In this document: piece after piece, positions 11,364 through 24,734 of the stretch
Layout of the letters: every line of letters begins with the position of its first letter
How positions within the stretch are numbered: the first letter of the stretch is position 1
Assembly: GCF_027942865.1 (NCBI RefSeq)
Contig: NC_134513.1
Coordinates: 35,457,429-35,521,428 of the forward strand
Direction: 5' to 3'
Source of the DNA: Odontesthes bonariensis
Taxonomy: Eukaryota; Chordata; Actinopteri; Atheriniformes; Atherinopsidae
DNA length: 64,000 bases
Position numbers and translations under genes: made by a program
Notes under the pieces: generated by a model
Database searches by the model: none
Seen by the model: the letters and a program-made list of their open reading frames with translations, nothing else
Told to the model about the DNA's origin: nothing

Positions 11364-12954
11364 CAGGCATGCAAACTGGTCAGGGGTGAAAAAGGTGACA
11401 AGGGTACACGGACACACGGCACGCGCGGAAAAGCGGAAACATGAGACGCATTAAGTTGTAAATTATACAAAATATATATTATAAAATATACAATATACAA
11501 TTTATAGGTACAGTAGGCCTATCAATTGCATTTACTGTACTATTATGTGTTTGATATATAACATCACAGGTCTTCAAAAGCATTTAACTGTAGTATCATA
11601 CATTTAATTACATTAAATTTAACGAAAAAGTTAGTCCCATGGTCCTTAAATGGATACTACAAGTATGTAGGATTAAAAGTTTAATTAATTACTGCCCCAA
11701 GACAGCCTATGCTTAGTAATAGCCTACCGGTATGTCATTAGTAAGTGAACGATAACTCTCCCGACCACTTTCGCGGTCCGCTGTCATTAAACCATGAAAG
11801 TGAACGTTTGGCATGCCGAGCCAAACGAGCTCCACGGGAAAAACTTATATCAGCAATTCACTTGACGTACCGCCAGAGACAAATTTGTATCGACAGCTGG
11901 CACTCTAACATGAAAAACATTCTCGCGGCAAGCTTAGTTAAACGGCATTTTTTCATGACACTGTAAATTTTGAGACATGCATGCCACGAGCACTACGTAA
12001 TCCTACATTGTGCCCCTTTTAACTTCGATTGATGGTGCATCATACTGGATGAACACGAGTGCACCTGTAGGCTGTCATCATCAACGGGGGTTTGGGCGAA
12101 CAGCGAGGGGATGGGGGTCGCACTCTCAAATACGACCTGTGGCAGAGCTCTCCGGACTCTGCATTGATAAACTCACGACGAATGAAACGACCTCCTCAAA
12201 TGGGCAAAATGTTCCCTTTCCGTGATTATCGGAGGGTATTATGAAGGGGCATACCTCGTTAAAAAGCCAAGTCCGGCGACAATTAAGGTCTCCATTGACA
12301 TTGGCTAAAAGTATTAGCAAAGCCCTGAACTTGTGTTGGAGGCGCTAGTTAGCCACTCTACAGTTACCTCGAGTAGCACTAACACAAACAGCGTTCTGTG
12401 AGGCGGTGAAATATCGAGGAATTGTAGACTATTTCAAGTCTGTTATCAAGACATTTAGCTGACACTTGTATTAAAGACACTATTAAAAGCACATTAATTG
12501 ATCTAACGACACAATTCGTTATGAAGACTATTTCAGGACATCAGTCAAATTGTAGCATTTTAGCTTCAGAAGTTAACTGTGAACATTAATCCCTACCTGT
12601 CCTTGTCGCAATTTCCACCGTGTGGGGTCCGGGGGAATTGGGGGGGGGGGGAATTGGGGTCCGGGGGGGGGGGGGGGGGGAAATAGGGGTTCGCCCTCCT
12701 CACTTCTGATTGGTGATAGTGCTTCTCTCACACGCCACTCTTGTCAGTCATTTGTTGTCACGAGAAGAGAGCGGCGGTGATAGGTCTAGTGTAGTTTTGA
12801 GGTTCACAGTTCCACTCGCTAGTTGACATGCTCACCCCCCCCCCCCCCCCCCCCCCATTTTTTTTTCTCCTCGGATCTACGCGATTCAGAAGAATGACCC
12901 ATTTTGATTTCAAAACGGCGAATTTCGCCGAAAGGTGGCAAGTTTGCATGCCTG
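11364..12954. mobile_element. Non-autonomous DNA transposon inserted in the H4-1 promoter
   Basis: Perfect 14-bp termini CAGGCATGCAAACT (11364-11377) and AGTTTGCATGCCTG (12941-12954) are flanked by a 6-bp duplication GGAAGT (11358-11363 and 12955-12960). The flanks join to a sequence present uninterrupted upstream of H4-2 and H4-3 (TTACAGGAGGAAGTAGACGA), so the empty site is known. The 1591-bp interior has no transposase frame and carries long G and C homopolymer runs. A 6-bp duplication fits Dada-type elements, or a hAT whose 8-bp duplication has lost 2 bp; the family is left open. Confidence 0.85.
12629..12680. repeat. G-rich homopolymer cluster
   Basis: Repeated G runs, one of 12 and one of nearly 20, separated by AATTGGGGTCC, inside the transposon in the H4-1 promoter. 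The sequence has G-quadruplex potential. A C-run of more than 20 followed by eight or so Ts lies at 12833-12867. Confidence 0.85.
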
Positions 12955-13386
<432 letters not shown>

Positions 13387-13414
13387 AGCGCATATCTTCA
13401 CACAACAAAATAAC

Positions 13415-13430
13415 GGCTCTTTTAAGAGCC
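13415..13430 (+). terminator. Histone 3' stem-loop (H4-1)
   Basis: GGCTCTTTTAAGAGCC followed by ACCCA, the consensus SLBP site. Confidence 0.96.
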
Positions 13431-13685
13431 ACCCACACCTCTAAGAGTGTGATTCTCATTATCTCACTACATTTCACAATAGAATTTGAAAAGTGAAGTT
13501 TAACGTGAATTTTCAGAGGAATTTGTCCTCTAAGACGAAATTAATCAACACTTTGAATGCTTGAAAAGAGTCAGTTCAGCTACTCAAATTAAGAGCGCTG
13601 GACTTTTCTCAGTATCTTTTATTTAAGTGTAATGTATTACTGTTTGTATATATATATTTTTTTTATGTTAATACTATAATTTTGA

Positions 13686-14279
<594 letters not shown>

Positions 14280-14301
14280 ACTCAGTCCACACCAACACAA
14301 C

Positions 14302-14317
14302 GGCTCTTTTAAGAGCC
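14302..14317 (+). terminator. Histone 3' stem-loop (H3-1)
   Basis: GGCTCTTTTAAGAGCC; AAAAGAGC at 14332-14339 is a candidate histone downstream element. Confidence 0.95.
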
Positions 14318-14649
14318 TCTCACTTTTCTTAAAAGAGCATTTTAATCCTCTATAAATTGAGATGACTGATATTGAAGTGTACACAAGTGCAACTCATATT
14401 CATATTAAATGAATATAATTATCAACTTCTATTTCATTTCTAAATTGGGATATAAGCAGGTTTGGGAGAGTGGGACATTAAAAATGTGTGTGGAATTTTC
14501 TGTGGGTGAACTTCCCAGTGTTGTCACAGGACACTGCTGTAAACCGGTGGACTGGTTTTTCTCACAGATGGGCTCCAGCTCCTTGCATTTGTGGGTTCAT
14601 GATAATTTAACAGCATTTTAGCATCGCAGTTTATTCACCTAGAGCAGGT

Positions 14650-14930
14650 AAACTAATGCCAAAGGTAAACATGGCTGCAGGGAAACAAGCCAAGACCTAC
14701 CATTTTCACCCAGAATGGAAGAAGATTATTTTTTGTTTATTCTCATTCAAAGCCAGTGTGTTTGATTTGCAATGAAACGGCGGTATTGGCAAAGAAAGGG
14801 AATCTGGAGCAGCATTTTAAAAGTGGACACGGGAGCTACGACAGAGATTTCCCTGCAAAAACGCCTTTAGGCGCCACAAAAGTGCGGGATTTGAAAGCAC
14901 AAATAAAAGATTTGCTAGTTGTGTATTGTT
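14650..14930 (+). pseudogene. BED-type zinc-finger / hAT transposase N-terminal fragment
   Basis: The reading frame around 14690-14910 gives YHFHPEWKK, then CLICNETAVLAKKGNLEQHF, then HGSYDRDFP and LRDLKAQ-like residues. The C-x2-C...H pattern and wording match ZBED/hAT-derived proteins of fish. Only the N-terminal zinc-finger region is present and the rest of the protein is missing, so it is a transposon-derived fragment rather than a working gene. Confidence 0.7.
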
Positions 14931-14969
14931 TTACGTCTTTTTGTGCATATGTTTTAACCTTTGTCTTGT

Positions 14970-15165
14970 TTTAGGGTCAACACCGACCCGTTTTTGGTTT
15001 TGAATGCATAAAAACATTTTCAATTGCCTCAAGGCTTTTTGACTTTGTTAGGAACCTCTATTTCAACAAAATAAAATAAAAGTTTCACTAAATCATAAAA
15101 TGCTCAGGTTGAAATTATGACCTTTGTGTTGTTAGGGTCGATTTCGACCCAGTTACAAAAATCTG
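14970..15165. repeat. Possible piggyBac-like terminal fragments
   Basis: Two short palindromic motifs, AGGGTCAACACCGACCCG and AGGGTCGATTTCGACCCA, lie 150 bp apart. Similar motifs occur at ends of fish piggyBac-type elements, from memory only. 15180-15800 shows nothing recognisable. Confidence 0.3.
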
Positions 15166-15807
15166 ATTATAAATCAATAATTAGCACTGTCAGCCAGCTC
15201 CTCCTAATCATGTGAGCTTTAGGGGTTTCTCATTTTGCCTTGTTATCCAGTATACCTGCACAAAAACAAAACAAGTTGGTGAAGCTGCTCCATACATGTG
15301 ATGTCAATTCAGTATAGAGTTGGTGACTTGCAGAGTGCAAATCTCCATTTTTTTCTGGATAGTTCTGGATAATATTTTTCGTGAAAATGAGGGACAGCTA
15401 TTTATGCCATTGACACTAAAAAGAGTCTTCATTGCTATGACAAACCTTGAAGGAAAAAAAACGTCCATGGCAACATGTGGAAAGACATTGATGAGGAATA
15501 TGTGGATGCTTATATTGGTGTTCTTATTGGTATGCTTATATTGTACAGATCCTGAAATGAGGCCACTGATCGTCTCTGGGACGCATCGACAGGCAGAAAT
15601 ATTTTTTCTGAACGTCACTTCAGACCTTTTAAATGATATCAAAAGTCCTCAGAATACCAGATCTGGTATCACTTGTTTGCTTGTTGTAATCATAGCTCTG
15701 ATAACTTGAACAATAATAAAGTACTTGAAGTTGCCGTAGGTCTCATCATTTCTCCAGTTTTGTCTTCTCTGGCCTTTGTCACTCAAATCTCTCTGTATTG
15801 ATAAGGT

Positions 15808-16223
15808 TGTTAAAATTGGCTTTGTTCTTAGACATTATGAATGAAATAAGTCTCAGTACTTTTCCATATGACCTAAAGTGATCCAGGAGTAGAAAGACAA
15901 AACAATTAGGAAAGCCTGGGAAAGCAAGGGCAGATTCACACACACACACATTGTTTTGGGCTGATCCAGAGAATATGATGAAGCATGTTGAACCTACTCA
16001 TGTCCAATCATACTCGGTCGAATGTGAGTCCAACCTATGAGACTATAAATAGACATGATACCCGGAAATCATGGCGCAGTCTGACAGACTTCCTGCGGGA
16101 GCTCTGTTCCACTGAGCCCAGCGCTGATATGCTTTGACGTGTGACTACAAATAAACACTTCATTTTCACTTGAATTACTCCGGTCCGTTCTTGAGCTTCC
16201 TACTAAAAGAACCGTATCTAACA
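15808..16223 (+). mobile_element. Solo LTR (retroelement fossil), copy 1
   Basis: A 416-bp unit beginning TGTTA and ending TAACA, flanked by the 4-bp duplication AGGT (15804-15807 and 16224-16227). It has a TATAAATAG box and an AATAAA signal in the expected order. A second copy at 40698 is also flanked by its own 4-bp duplication. No internal coding region accompanies either copy, so both look like solo LTRs of an LTR retroelement of undetermined family. Confidence 0.65.
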
Positions 16224-16227
16224 AGGT

Positions 16228-18488
16228 TATTAGTCCCACAGCGAGAAAATTTACATTGTTAGAGCATCAAATACAGTATAGATGGCATATAGGACGTGAG
16301 AGAGAAAGCCATAAGGACAATATAATATATACAAGGGATATTAACAGTAAGAATACAAATTAAGAGTATAAGGAATATGTATGTAGCATACAGATGTCTA
16401 TCTCCCGACAATTGTTACAAGTTTTCTTCTGATGATATGCCTTGATCAAAAAGCAGACCTGATCATCTGCTCATCACTTTTTCCAGGAGTTGGTTCTTGT
16501 CTGGAGCTGACAAGGACTGCGTTCTGGCCAACTAAATAAGCTATTTGTCCTATGATTAACCTGTTTGAGCATCAAAATGTTTAAGAATGTTTTTATGAAG
16601 GACAGGTAACAAACAAACATGCATTTCAGCTTTGTGTTTTTTACTGCAGCTCCCGCAGCCTCTTCTTGATCTCATGGTTCCAGATCATCACTACTTATAA
16701 CTCCACTTCCCTGCCTCTCCCTCTGCTCTTAGGAGGTTGTGAATCAGACGAAGTTGAAGTAATTGTTGAGTCCAATAATAAAATGCCTGAAAAAAAAGAG
16801 TTAAAAATTCATGCAGATTTCTTTGTGCATTATATTATTTCTATGCAAATCCAGAGTTGCTACATTTTCATATCCTCCAAACACTGACTTCACTGTTGTA
16901 AAGTAACTTCATACAAATGCCACATTCAGATACTCCAGAAATGTAAAACAGTTACAAGAAAAGCAAGAACACTTAAATTCCTATCATTTTTGTGTATTTG
17001 TTCATCATCAAATAAGCAGTCTCATTATTATTAAGTCCTAAAACATTACCATACCTTGTCACTTCACATTTGTTTGTGTTTTCGCTTTCACCCTGTTAAC
17101 AAATTAATTTGCATGGCTGTCCATGATTTTTAAACAGGTGTTAAACTGCATAACTGTAGGTGGTGCAAAGAGAAAAAAAACAAAACACAAAAACTCTGTG
17201 GAGGTGCTTTAGAGTCTTTTATTAAGTTGTAAAGTTATTAATATCAGAATTTGGTTCTCTTGCTAATTACTGTTGGGATTTCTTATTTAGAGCTATTTCC
17301 AACATTTACTTAGTTTTTCAGTCTTTGTAAATCCCTGTAAAAACATAGAATTCTGCACCACCTGATTGCTTGTTAACATAACAGTAGATTAATTCACATT
17401 CAGTCATTTCATTTGAACAGAGACAAAAGTGTTAACACATGTGCAACTCACATCAGGAAGTAACAGGAGGGGTGTACTATGAAGCAACATTAATAACATA
17501 ATGAGGTTTGTAGAGCCTTAAGTCAGTTTATAGTATACTGAAGGTGTCTCACTTTTAACCTGCTAGATCGTCATGGAACCTGTTGCTGAACACATCACCT
17601 GCTGCAGAGCAGTTTATGATCAGATTTCGAGGTAAAGTCACATGTAAAATGCTCCATATTTTCACCAATTCTGTTCCTGATAATCTCCTGGATAGAACAA
17701 TCTTACTGAACCTATATCTAAATGTAATCTATGCTGATGTCTCACTTTAAAACCATGTTAAAAGTGTTTGATTGATGTTTAATAAATGTCTGATGTCAAA
17801 TAACTGACAGAAAATCATCATTTTTTTTAGTCAATCGCTGAATTTAGACAATCAAATGTTAAGATCTCCAAATTTAATCATGACTCAATGTCATTCTTTC
17901 GTCATTTAATCTATCATGGTTGGTAACATGTTCTTAATGAAACCTGCTGAGCTGAAGGTTATGACACTTAACACACATTAAGTTACAGTGAAACTGCTGA
18001 CTGCGCAGCATGTTATAGTGGAAAACATGGATTCGGTTACTTAATCAGAATGGGCTATGTATATTTTTATATTTTGTACTGATTTTCGAACAAGTTGGTT
18101 CTGCTCTCCTGAAAATGGATCTAACACAGTTTAGAAAATGAGTCTTTACATCCCTGAATCAGTAAAGTGAATACTCTTTGATTTGCTCTTAGTTTGAGCT
18201 GAACTCCACATCAGTACGGGACAGGATCAGGGCAAATGCACTTATTTAGGATGAAGTTAAACTGTAAGAGCATGATGCAGCTCAAAAACAGCATGCAGAT
18301 ATTAACTCACTACTTTGTCCATCTGACTGCAGTTAATGATTTTTATTTTTCATACAACCTGCAATCCATATCAAAAGTGGGAGGAGGAAATCTTAATCAG
18401 AACCACTGTTGTAGAGCATGTTATATGCCCAGCTCTGTTCAGCTGCTTTGTAATACAGCTATCTGCTGGATAAATTATGAGCTCAACT
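16228..18488. other. Intergenic, nothing recognised
   Basis: An AT-rich stretch without a supported gene. On the minus strand around 16646-16690 a GC-rich run would read HEIKKRLRELQ then stop, which could be an exon scrap, but no splice site or family match supports it. Confidence 0.5.
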
Positions 18489-19864
18489 GAGGTTACCTTT
18501 ACACGGAAACGATCTGAAACCAAAACGCAAAAGAGGCGTTTCGTTTTCACTTTTAAATCTGCATTTAGACGAGCGTTTTAGGGTGAAAATCTGCGTGCAT
18601 ACGGAAACGCAAAAGTGTGTGACGTTTCATATTTATCGATGCAGTAAACACACCAGATGGCTAGGTGGCAAGACTGCCAAGACCAAGTCTTTCTACTTCT
18701 CTTCTACCTGTTCACTCCAAGCGCTCGAAGTAGCTCATCATTGCTGTTATCTGATGAAATGACTCTTGAACGTCAATTACCGCGCCCAACGGTAGGCGTC
18801 CATTGTTCCGTCAACGCAAGCCGTATCCAACGCATTCAGTTCATTTTCAATGAAATCTGGCCGATCGTTGTCGCCGTGCTCGCAAAGCATGCTGGGATTC
18901 CGGCACGGCGAGCGGGGGACCGGCGGCACGTCAAAAAGTTGGGCTCGCTCGAAGTTTATGCAAATTTGCCACGGCAGACGGAGTGCGTTACCCAATGACA
19001 GTAGACCATGTAGTTTTTTTTCCCTTTGTTTATTCACCCCTGAACGTTTCGGGTATTGCTCATGTCATTGCTATTGCGGGCAAAATGAACAGCAGCAGTG
19101 GCCAGAATGGCTGTGCTAAAACGATTGTAGGCGAATAAACACACCTAAAACATCAGGCAATTGTGTGAGCATCTCCACTTTTGCAGTAAAGTAATGACCA
19201 TCAAGGAATAGAGGTTCAATCCAGTGCATCAAATTCTTTCATGGGCAGAGGTGGAGTAGTGGATTAAACGTTATCAATAATTGTGATAGGCATTCATTTC
19301 AACAAAAGAACCAAATCACACCCATGGCCATGTTTTCACAAGATGTCTTGTTCATGTTTCATTTTTAAATCAGAGAAAAGGTGCAGGGACAGGTGATGCA
19401 GCGAGAAGGAGATCTCCTGTGTCGCAGCAGCAGCACAATAGCAGCTCTCCTCGCTCGCAGATCCACACCCATGGTGCAATATGAAATAATGTTCCATTGC
19501 TGACAATTTATACACATTAATTTCCCTCCAAAACTCCGAAACTTCGGTTGGTTAAAATCACAAGTTATTTACTTTCCCCCGGAGCCATTCTACCGTATGT
19601 TCTATCCAGGGTTGGGGAGTAACGGATTACATGTAACGGCGTTACGGTAAAAGGATACAAAATAAAAGTAACTGTAATCCGTTACAGTACAAGCAAAAAC
19701 GATTTACTCAGATTACAGTTACATTCAGTGAGAATGGGGGTTACTTAACATGATTACAATTTGTGCGAGGTTGCAGTGACAGAAGTACAGAGCGGCAGGG
19801 TCGGACTGGGGAAAAAAATCGGCCCTGGCAATTTTCCCCGGGACCAGCCCCCCCTCAGTATTAA

Positions 19865-20417
19865 AGGTAGGGTAGGAGATCCTGGATTTTGAGTCCAGCG
19901 AAGCTGCATTTTGAAAATACACAGGTAAAAAGTCCCAACCCTTTTCTTCACTTTCCCCCCGAAGGCACGCCTCTAGAGTACATGAACGCGCACGAGCACG
20001 AAGGTGCACGAGCGCTGTTCTGACAGCAAGCATTGATCGTTGCCGTATTTAGTATTTAGTTTATGCTAACTATACGTTTAATAATGCTAGGTGCTAGCCA
20101 AGCTGGCTCTAGTTTAGCTTCCTGCCAAGCTTCGTTCACGGAGCAGGGTACGCGCACAGGGGGAAGGAGGGGGAAGGAGGGGGAGGGGGAGGGAGGAGCA
20201 GGTTGCACTTTGATAGACGGCATCAGAATCCAATCATTGTGAACGGTCCGTTCACAATGATTGGATAGTGTTTTTCCTAGATTGTACGTTCTAGAGGCCA
20301 CTAAAACTTTTCATATTTGTGTCAAAACTTTTAATTAATTGGTTGCAATGGGGGTGTGAAGAGTATTTCAAGCAATATGTAAAAAAATGTTCCAGAAAAA
20401 GATCCCCTACCCTGCCT
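19865..20417. mobile_element. TTAA-flanked MITE A
   Basis: The ends AGGTAGGGTAGGAGATC and GATCCCCTACCCTGCCT are flanked by TTAA (19861-19864 and 20418-20421), as in piggyBac- or Kolobok-mobilised MITEs. A perfect 39-bp palindrome centres on 20247. Confidence 0.75.
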
Positions 20418-20421
20418 TTAA

Positions 20422-21075
20422 AGGATAAGACCGGTTTTTTGACATTGGGCCCTTGATTTCACATTATAACATGATGTTCTACTCACCCCTGCTTGTTGTT
20501 GGTCATTTGGAGCTGTTCCGAAGATATTCGAGAGGCGTCAGGCTGCTCTCTTGAGATATTCGGCCATGAAACGGTTTCCTATGGGCAAGCTTATACAGGC
20601 ACAAACTATGCTGTTTATAATTTATTAATTACTCTACACTAGCACTGATAACGTGGAGGTGCGTCGCTTACTTAAAAAAATCCGGGTTATTGTAATTTTG
20701 ATTTTTTTGTCAGAAAGTGGGTGTTACTCTCTTCATCGTCGTGCTACTGCCACAGACAGCCCACAGACCTGCTGCCTATTTATTCATTCGGTTAAAATTC
20801 AAAATTAGTAACCCGGATTTTTTTAAGTAAGCGACGCACCTCCACGTTATCAGTGCTAGTGTAGAGTAATTAATAAATTATAAACAGCATAGTTTGTGCC
20901 TGTATAAGCTTGCCCATAGGAAACCGTTTCATGGCCGAATATCTCAAGAGAGCAGCCAGACGCCTCGCGAATATCTTCGGAACAGCTCCAAATGTTCAAC
21001 AACAAGCAGGGGTGAGTAGAACATCATGTTATAATGTGAAATCAAGGGCCCAATGTCAAAAAACCGGTCTTATCC
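20422..21075. mobile_element. TTAA-flanked fold-back MITE B
   Basis: Two arms of about 270 bp are almost perfect inverted copies (20422-20693 against 20803-21075) around a 110-bp centre. The termini are AGGATAAGACCGG and its complement, flanked by TTAA at 20418-20421 and 21076-21079. The left TTAA is also the right target copy of MITE A. Confidence 0.8.
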
Positions 21076-21865
21076 TTTAATTAGTATCTCCAATCTAATT
21101 AAATAAAAATAAAAAAACGAGCACAGACCACTCATACAGTCAATGGCATGTACCCAAAGAAAAAATACACACTCACACACACATCACACAACCTGACTAT
21201 CGACTGCTAACAACCATGATCAGTAACCTACACAAACACAAACACATAATGGCTCGGCGGCCAGCAATCGGATAAACCAATGAAGTGAATCAATCCTGTG
21301 AAAGAATGAAACCTGCACTCACCCATTATGAAGTTAACTCTGCCAGCCCTATAATCTTGCCCCTGCTCAGCCAACTCCTTGACGTCGGGTATGGTTGGTA
21401 ACATTACGGCGGCTAGCATTAGCAACGAGGCTGCTAGGCTTGCTAAATCGGTAAGCATTAGGCTACTGAAGAAAGCTAGTCTTTTTAGCTATGTTATATT
21501 ATTATCTTTCTTCTCGGCTATAAGTTAACCTTTGTTTACGGCCACTGGCCCTAACCTGACGCGCTAGCTGTCAAATCACCGGAAGTTTTCACCGGAAGTA
21601 CTGGCGCACACACACAAGCAAGGGTGTGCAAAGAAAAATAAAATGTGATGTAAAAGTCTTACTTTGCTTATTTATTACTAAAGTAGAGCACTTCATTGTC
21701 ATTGCACATGTATTAATAAAATGCAGTTTGGCATCTTATCAAGTGTAACGCGTGCAGATTGTATAGCATGCAGTATTTAGAGATAAAATGCAGTTATTTA
21801 CAGCTAGTGTAAGGAAAGATGGTTAATGGATATGTGCAGAATAGATCAATTACCTAGGGAAATGC

Positions 21866-22452
21866 TAACCTGGCGACGCCATCCTACGTACTTTAAGATT
21901 TTGGCTCCGCACATAGTCTGGCCAAATCTCCCTACCTCGGTTCGCTCAGTGTTTTGCCAATCAGCAAACAGTTGCGAGTGGTGACGCAGAACTCACGCGC
22001 GGAGTCCATTGTAGTCCATATAATTGTAGTTCAACCGCAGCGGAAATAAACATGGCGACGGAAGAACGCCAGAAGCTATCCATGAAGTTGTCTCAACTCT
22101 GGAGAGCATTACACAATTAAAACAAGAGCAAGAGGAATGCCTCGTCAATTTTGTAAGTGGCAAGGATGTCGTAGCTCTCCTTCCAACTGGCTTTGAGAAA
22201 AGTTTGATTTCTCAAATGGTACCGGTATAATGAAAGCGGATGTGGGAAGCGTGATTCGCGAGCTAGAGCCTCGCGAGAGTAAGCATGAACCTCGGCGCAT
22301 AACCTACGTCCTTTCTAAATATGACTGATTGGTTAAGGGAACTCCAATGAATTTAAGTTGCTGAGTAAGGTCCCACCCTACATGGAAACGGATTCCTCTT
22401 GGATTTTTCCAGACTGTTTGACGGAGTCAACAGTCGGCTTTCGCCCAGGCTA
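21866..22452 (+). mobile_element. Small element with 9-bp target duplication and helicase relic
   Basis: The flanking 9-mers are identical, GGGAAATGC (21857-21865 and 22453-22461). The ends TAACCTGG and CCAGGCTA are short inverted repeats. A 9-bp duplication is typical of Mutator-like elements. Inside, an ATG near 22051 opens MATEERQ and a second frame reads KQEQEECLVNFVSGKDVV then ALLPTGFEKSLISQMV. This resembles the start of a RecQ-type helicase whose Walker A would normally read GFGKS; here the second Gly is Glu, and a frameshift separates the two parts. Confidence 0.6.
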
Positions 22453-23139
22453 GGGAAATGCATGTATGTGCAGAGAATGTATAATGTAGTTATGGCAGTA
22501 CAATGAAAAGAAAAATAGCATGGTATAAATAAATGTGATAAATACAGATGGAATCATACAGATAATATACAGATTATCCTATACCATAAATAGGTAAAAG
22601 TAATCCAAAAGTAATTAGTTACATTACTTTTTTTAAGTAATCCAAAAAGTTACACTACAATTACATTTTAAACAAGGTAACTTGTAACTGTAACGGATTA
22701 CATTTTTAAAGTAACTTACCCAACACTGGTTCTATCTACAACTTCGTATACTCGCCCACTGTAGTAGCAACACGGTGACACTAGGCATCCAATCCGGCGA
22801 GTTAAGTTGACGTGACGGAACAATGGACGCCCAAGGCGAGTTGAAAGTCTGCAGGGACGGACATGTTGATAGCCTACTGATGTGTTTCCCACGGTTTTCT
22901 GGTACTTTATTATGCTTGTCACGTCATTTCTATGTGACGAGAAACGCAGTTTTGCGTTTTCATCCTTTACACGGTGGCACGACAGATGAGCGTTTTCAAG
23001 AATTCCACTCTGGAGGGCGGTTTCACTTTTTTTGCGTTTTCATGCCCCCCAAACGCCGTTACCATCTAAACGATATAGTGCATCCGCAAAAAGGTTTTGC
23101 GTTTTTAACCCATTTTCGTTTCTGTGTAAAGTGCCCCTG

Positions 23140-24496
23140 AATACTACCTTTACTTACATGAGATGGCTGCTTTTGTTGTAAGATAAACTGGTGTTTTTCC
23201 TTGGGCATGCAGGTAGTTGTTGGGCTGCTGGCTCTACTTGCAAAGTTATTTTCATTTTAAGTTTAAACAAAGAAACCTTGAGACTTTAGTCCAAAGACAA
23301 CTTTATATTGGATAAATATAATATATGTTTAATATAATCTGTTTTATTCATTTGTGGAGTTATTTGTATCTTTACAACTGGACTGAATAACATTTATCCT
23401 CTTCACATTTATCTTACACCTACAACATTTACCTGGAACGAACAATAAAGACTCAGTATTTGTTTTATTCAAAAAAGGAATGTTACTTGTTACTTTCATG
23501 CACAGTTATAAAAAGACTAGTTTGATATTCTGTTTCAGGTTGCAGTGACATGTTTTTGCTAGTTTCTTCCTTGGAATATTTGCAGGATGTAGAAAATACA
23601 AATTGTGTGTTTTCTATAATTCTTGGGAAAAGGAAGATCCACATGTTTTAACATTTCTGTGAAATTTGATCAAGATGTGCTGTGACAGTTATTAAGAAAC
23701 ATTGTGTCATGACCATAAAACCTATGAGAAAGTCGTGTAAAATGTATTAAAAGGATACTCTACATTGCGTGGTACCTCAATGCACAGATTTTAGTCCAGT
23801 TGGTTCCAACTTTTGGACTCTGTAAAGATAAGACATACTTCAGTACAGTTTTGGAATTAATTGTTTCATCCTAAACAAAACATAAAACAGTAACATGATT
23901 TTTAGAAGATAACAATTCATGTGAACTCTTAAACTGTTCATTATTAAACAAACATTAAGTGGTAACAAAGAGAAAGAAAAAGTTTAAATACAATGCACTG
24001 CCCTGATATATAGTAGCCTGTTATGTGGCAGAATATATAAAATACACCATACAGGAAATTCACATCTTTGCTTTAATTCAGATTATATTTGATCAAATAG
24101 TTTCCTTTCAGTCACAATAACAGTCCTGTGGTGGTGTTTCGTGTTACTTAAAACTGATATCAGTGTGTAGAGTAATTTCTATGGACAGCTGGATAAATAA
24201 AAACAACAGAAACTTTATAATTTGTTGGAGCTTTCCATAATACTAAAAGATAACAACCTGATTTGAATCAAATTTGTCCAAAGTAAAGGTTTTAAAGTTG
24301 AAAGCAATTTTTCACTCATATTCAGTTCAGTGCAGTCAAAGACTTGATATATAATCAATGCTGACTTAATTTAGTGTATTTAAGGTTGATGTGTCTAAAG
24401 TGTTGTTTACTGGTAGCTTTCGGTTTGGATGTTGGGTGAAAGTACAGCTGTAGTCAGATTTTGCCTGCTAAGCATTTCTGGCAGTTAATTATAGAA

Positions 24497-24568
<72 letters not shown>

Positions 24569-24734
24569 ATTCTACAGATTATAAATGTACTAATCATTCT
24601 GTGGTGGTGTAGAATTCAGAGAAATAAATGTCAACAGCCCACAGGGCAGTGTCGATACAATAGCATTGGAGCCAGAGGGGGGTTTTTCACGCAGAATGAG
24701 GAATTTTTGTTGTTTAAACATGGCTTTGAGATAA
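23140..24734. other. AT-rich intergenic
   Basis: No gene or paired termini recognised, apart from the TA microsatellite near the right end. Confidence 0.5.
24500..24562. repeat. (TA)n microsatellite
   Basis: About 60 bp of alternating TA, ending in a short GTGTGT run. Confidence 0.95.

Larger units (their letters stand above)
19607..22728. mobile_element. hAT element with 8-bp target duplication, itself a host for three insertions
   Basis: Starts CAGGGTTGGGGAGTAAC and ends CTTACCCAACACTG, with sub-terminal GTAACGGATTACA-type repeats at both ends. Identical 8-mers GTTCTATC flank it (19599-19606 and 22729-22736). It carries MITEs at 19865-20417 and 20422-21075 and a further element at 21866-22452. 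No transposase frame remains. Confidence 0.8.
18489..23139. mobile_element. Outer DNA transposon enclosing nested elements
   Basis: The left end (GAGGTTACCTTTACACGGAA) is matched in inverted orientation by the right end (CTGTGTAAAGTGCCCCTG, 23122-23139). Sub-terminal AAACGCAAAA-type motifs recur at both ends. A segment around 18800-18815 (GTCCATTGTTCCGTCA) reappears inverted near 22815-22830. With the inner hAT (19607-22728) removed, the outer element would be about 1.5 kb and non-coding. No target duplication was seen. Confidence 0.6.

Noticed and set aside
16641-16690. Minus-strand HEIKKRLRELQ-stop as a host-gene last exon
   Set aside because: No acceptor site or adjoining exon found; too short to assign.
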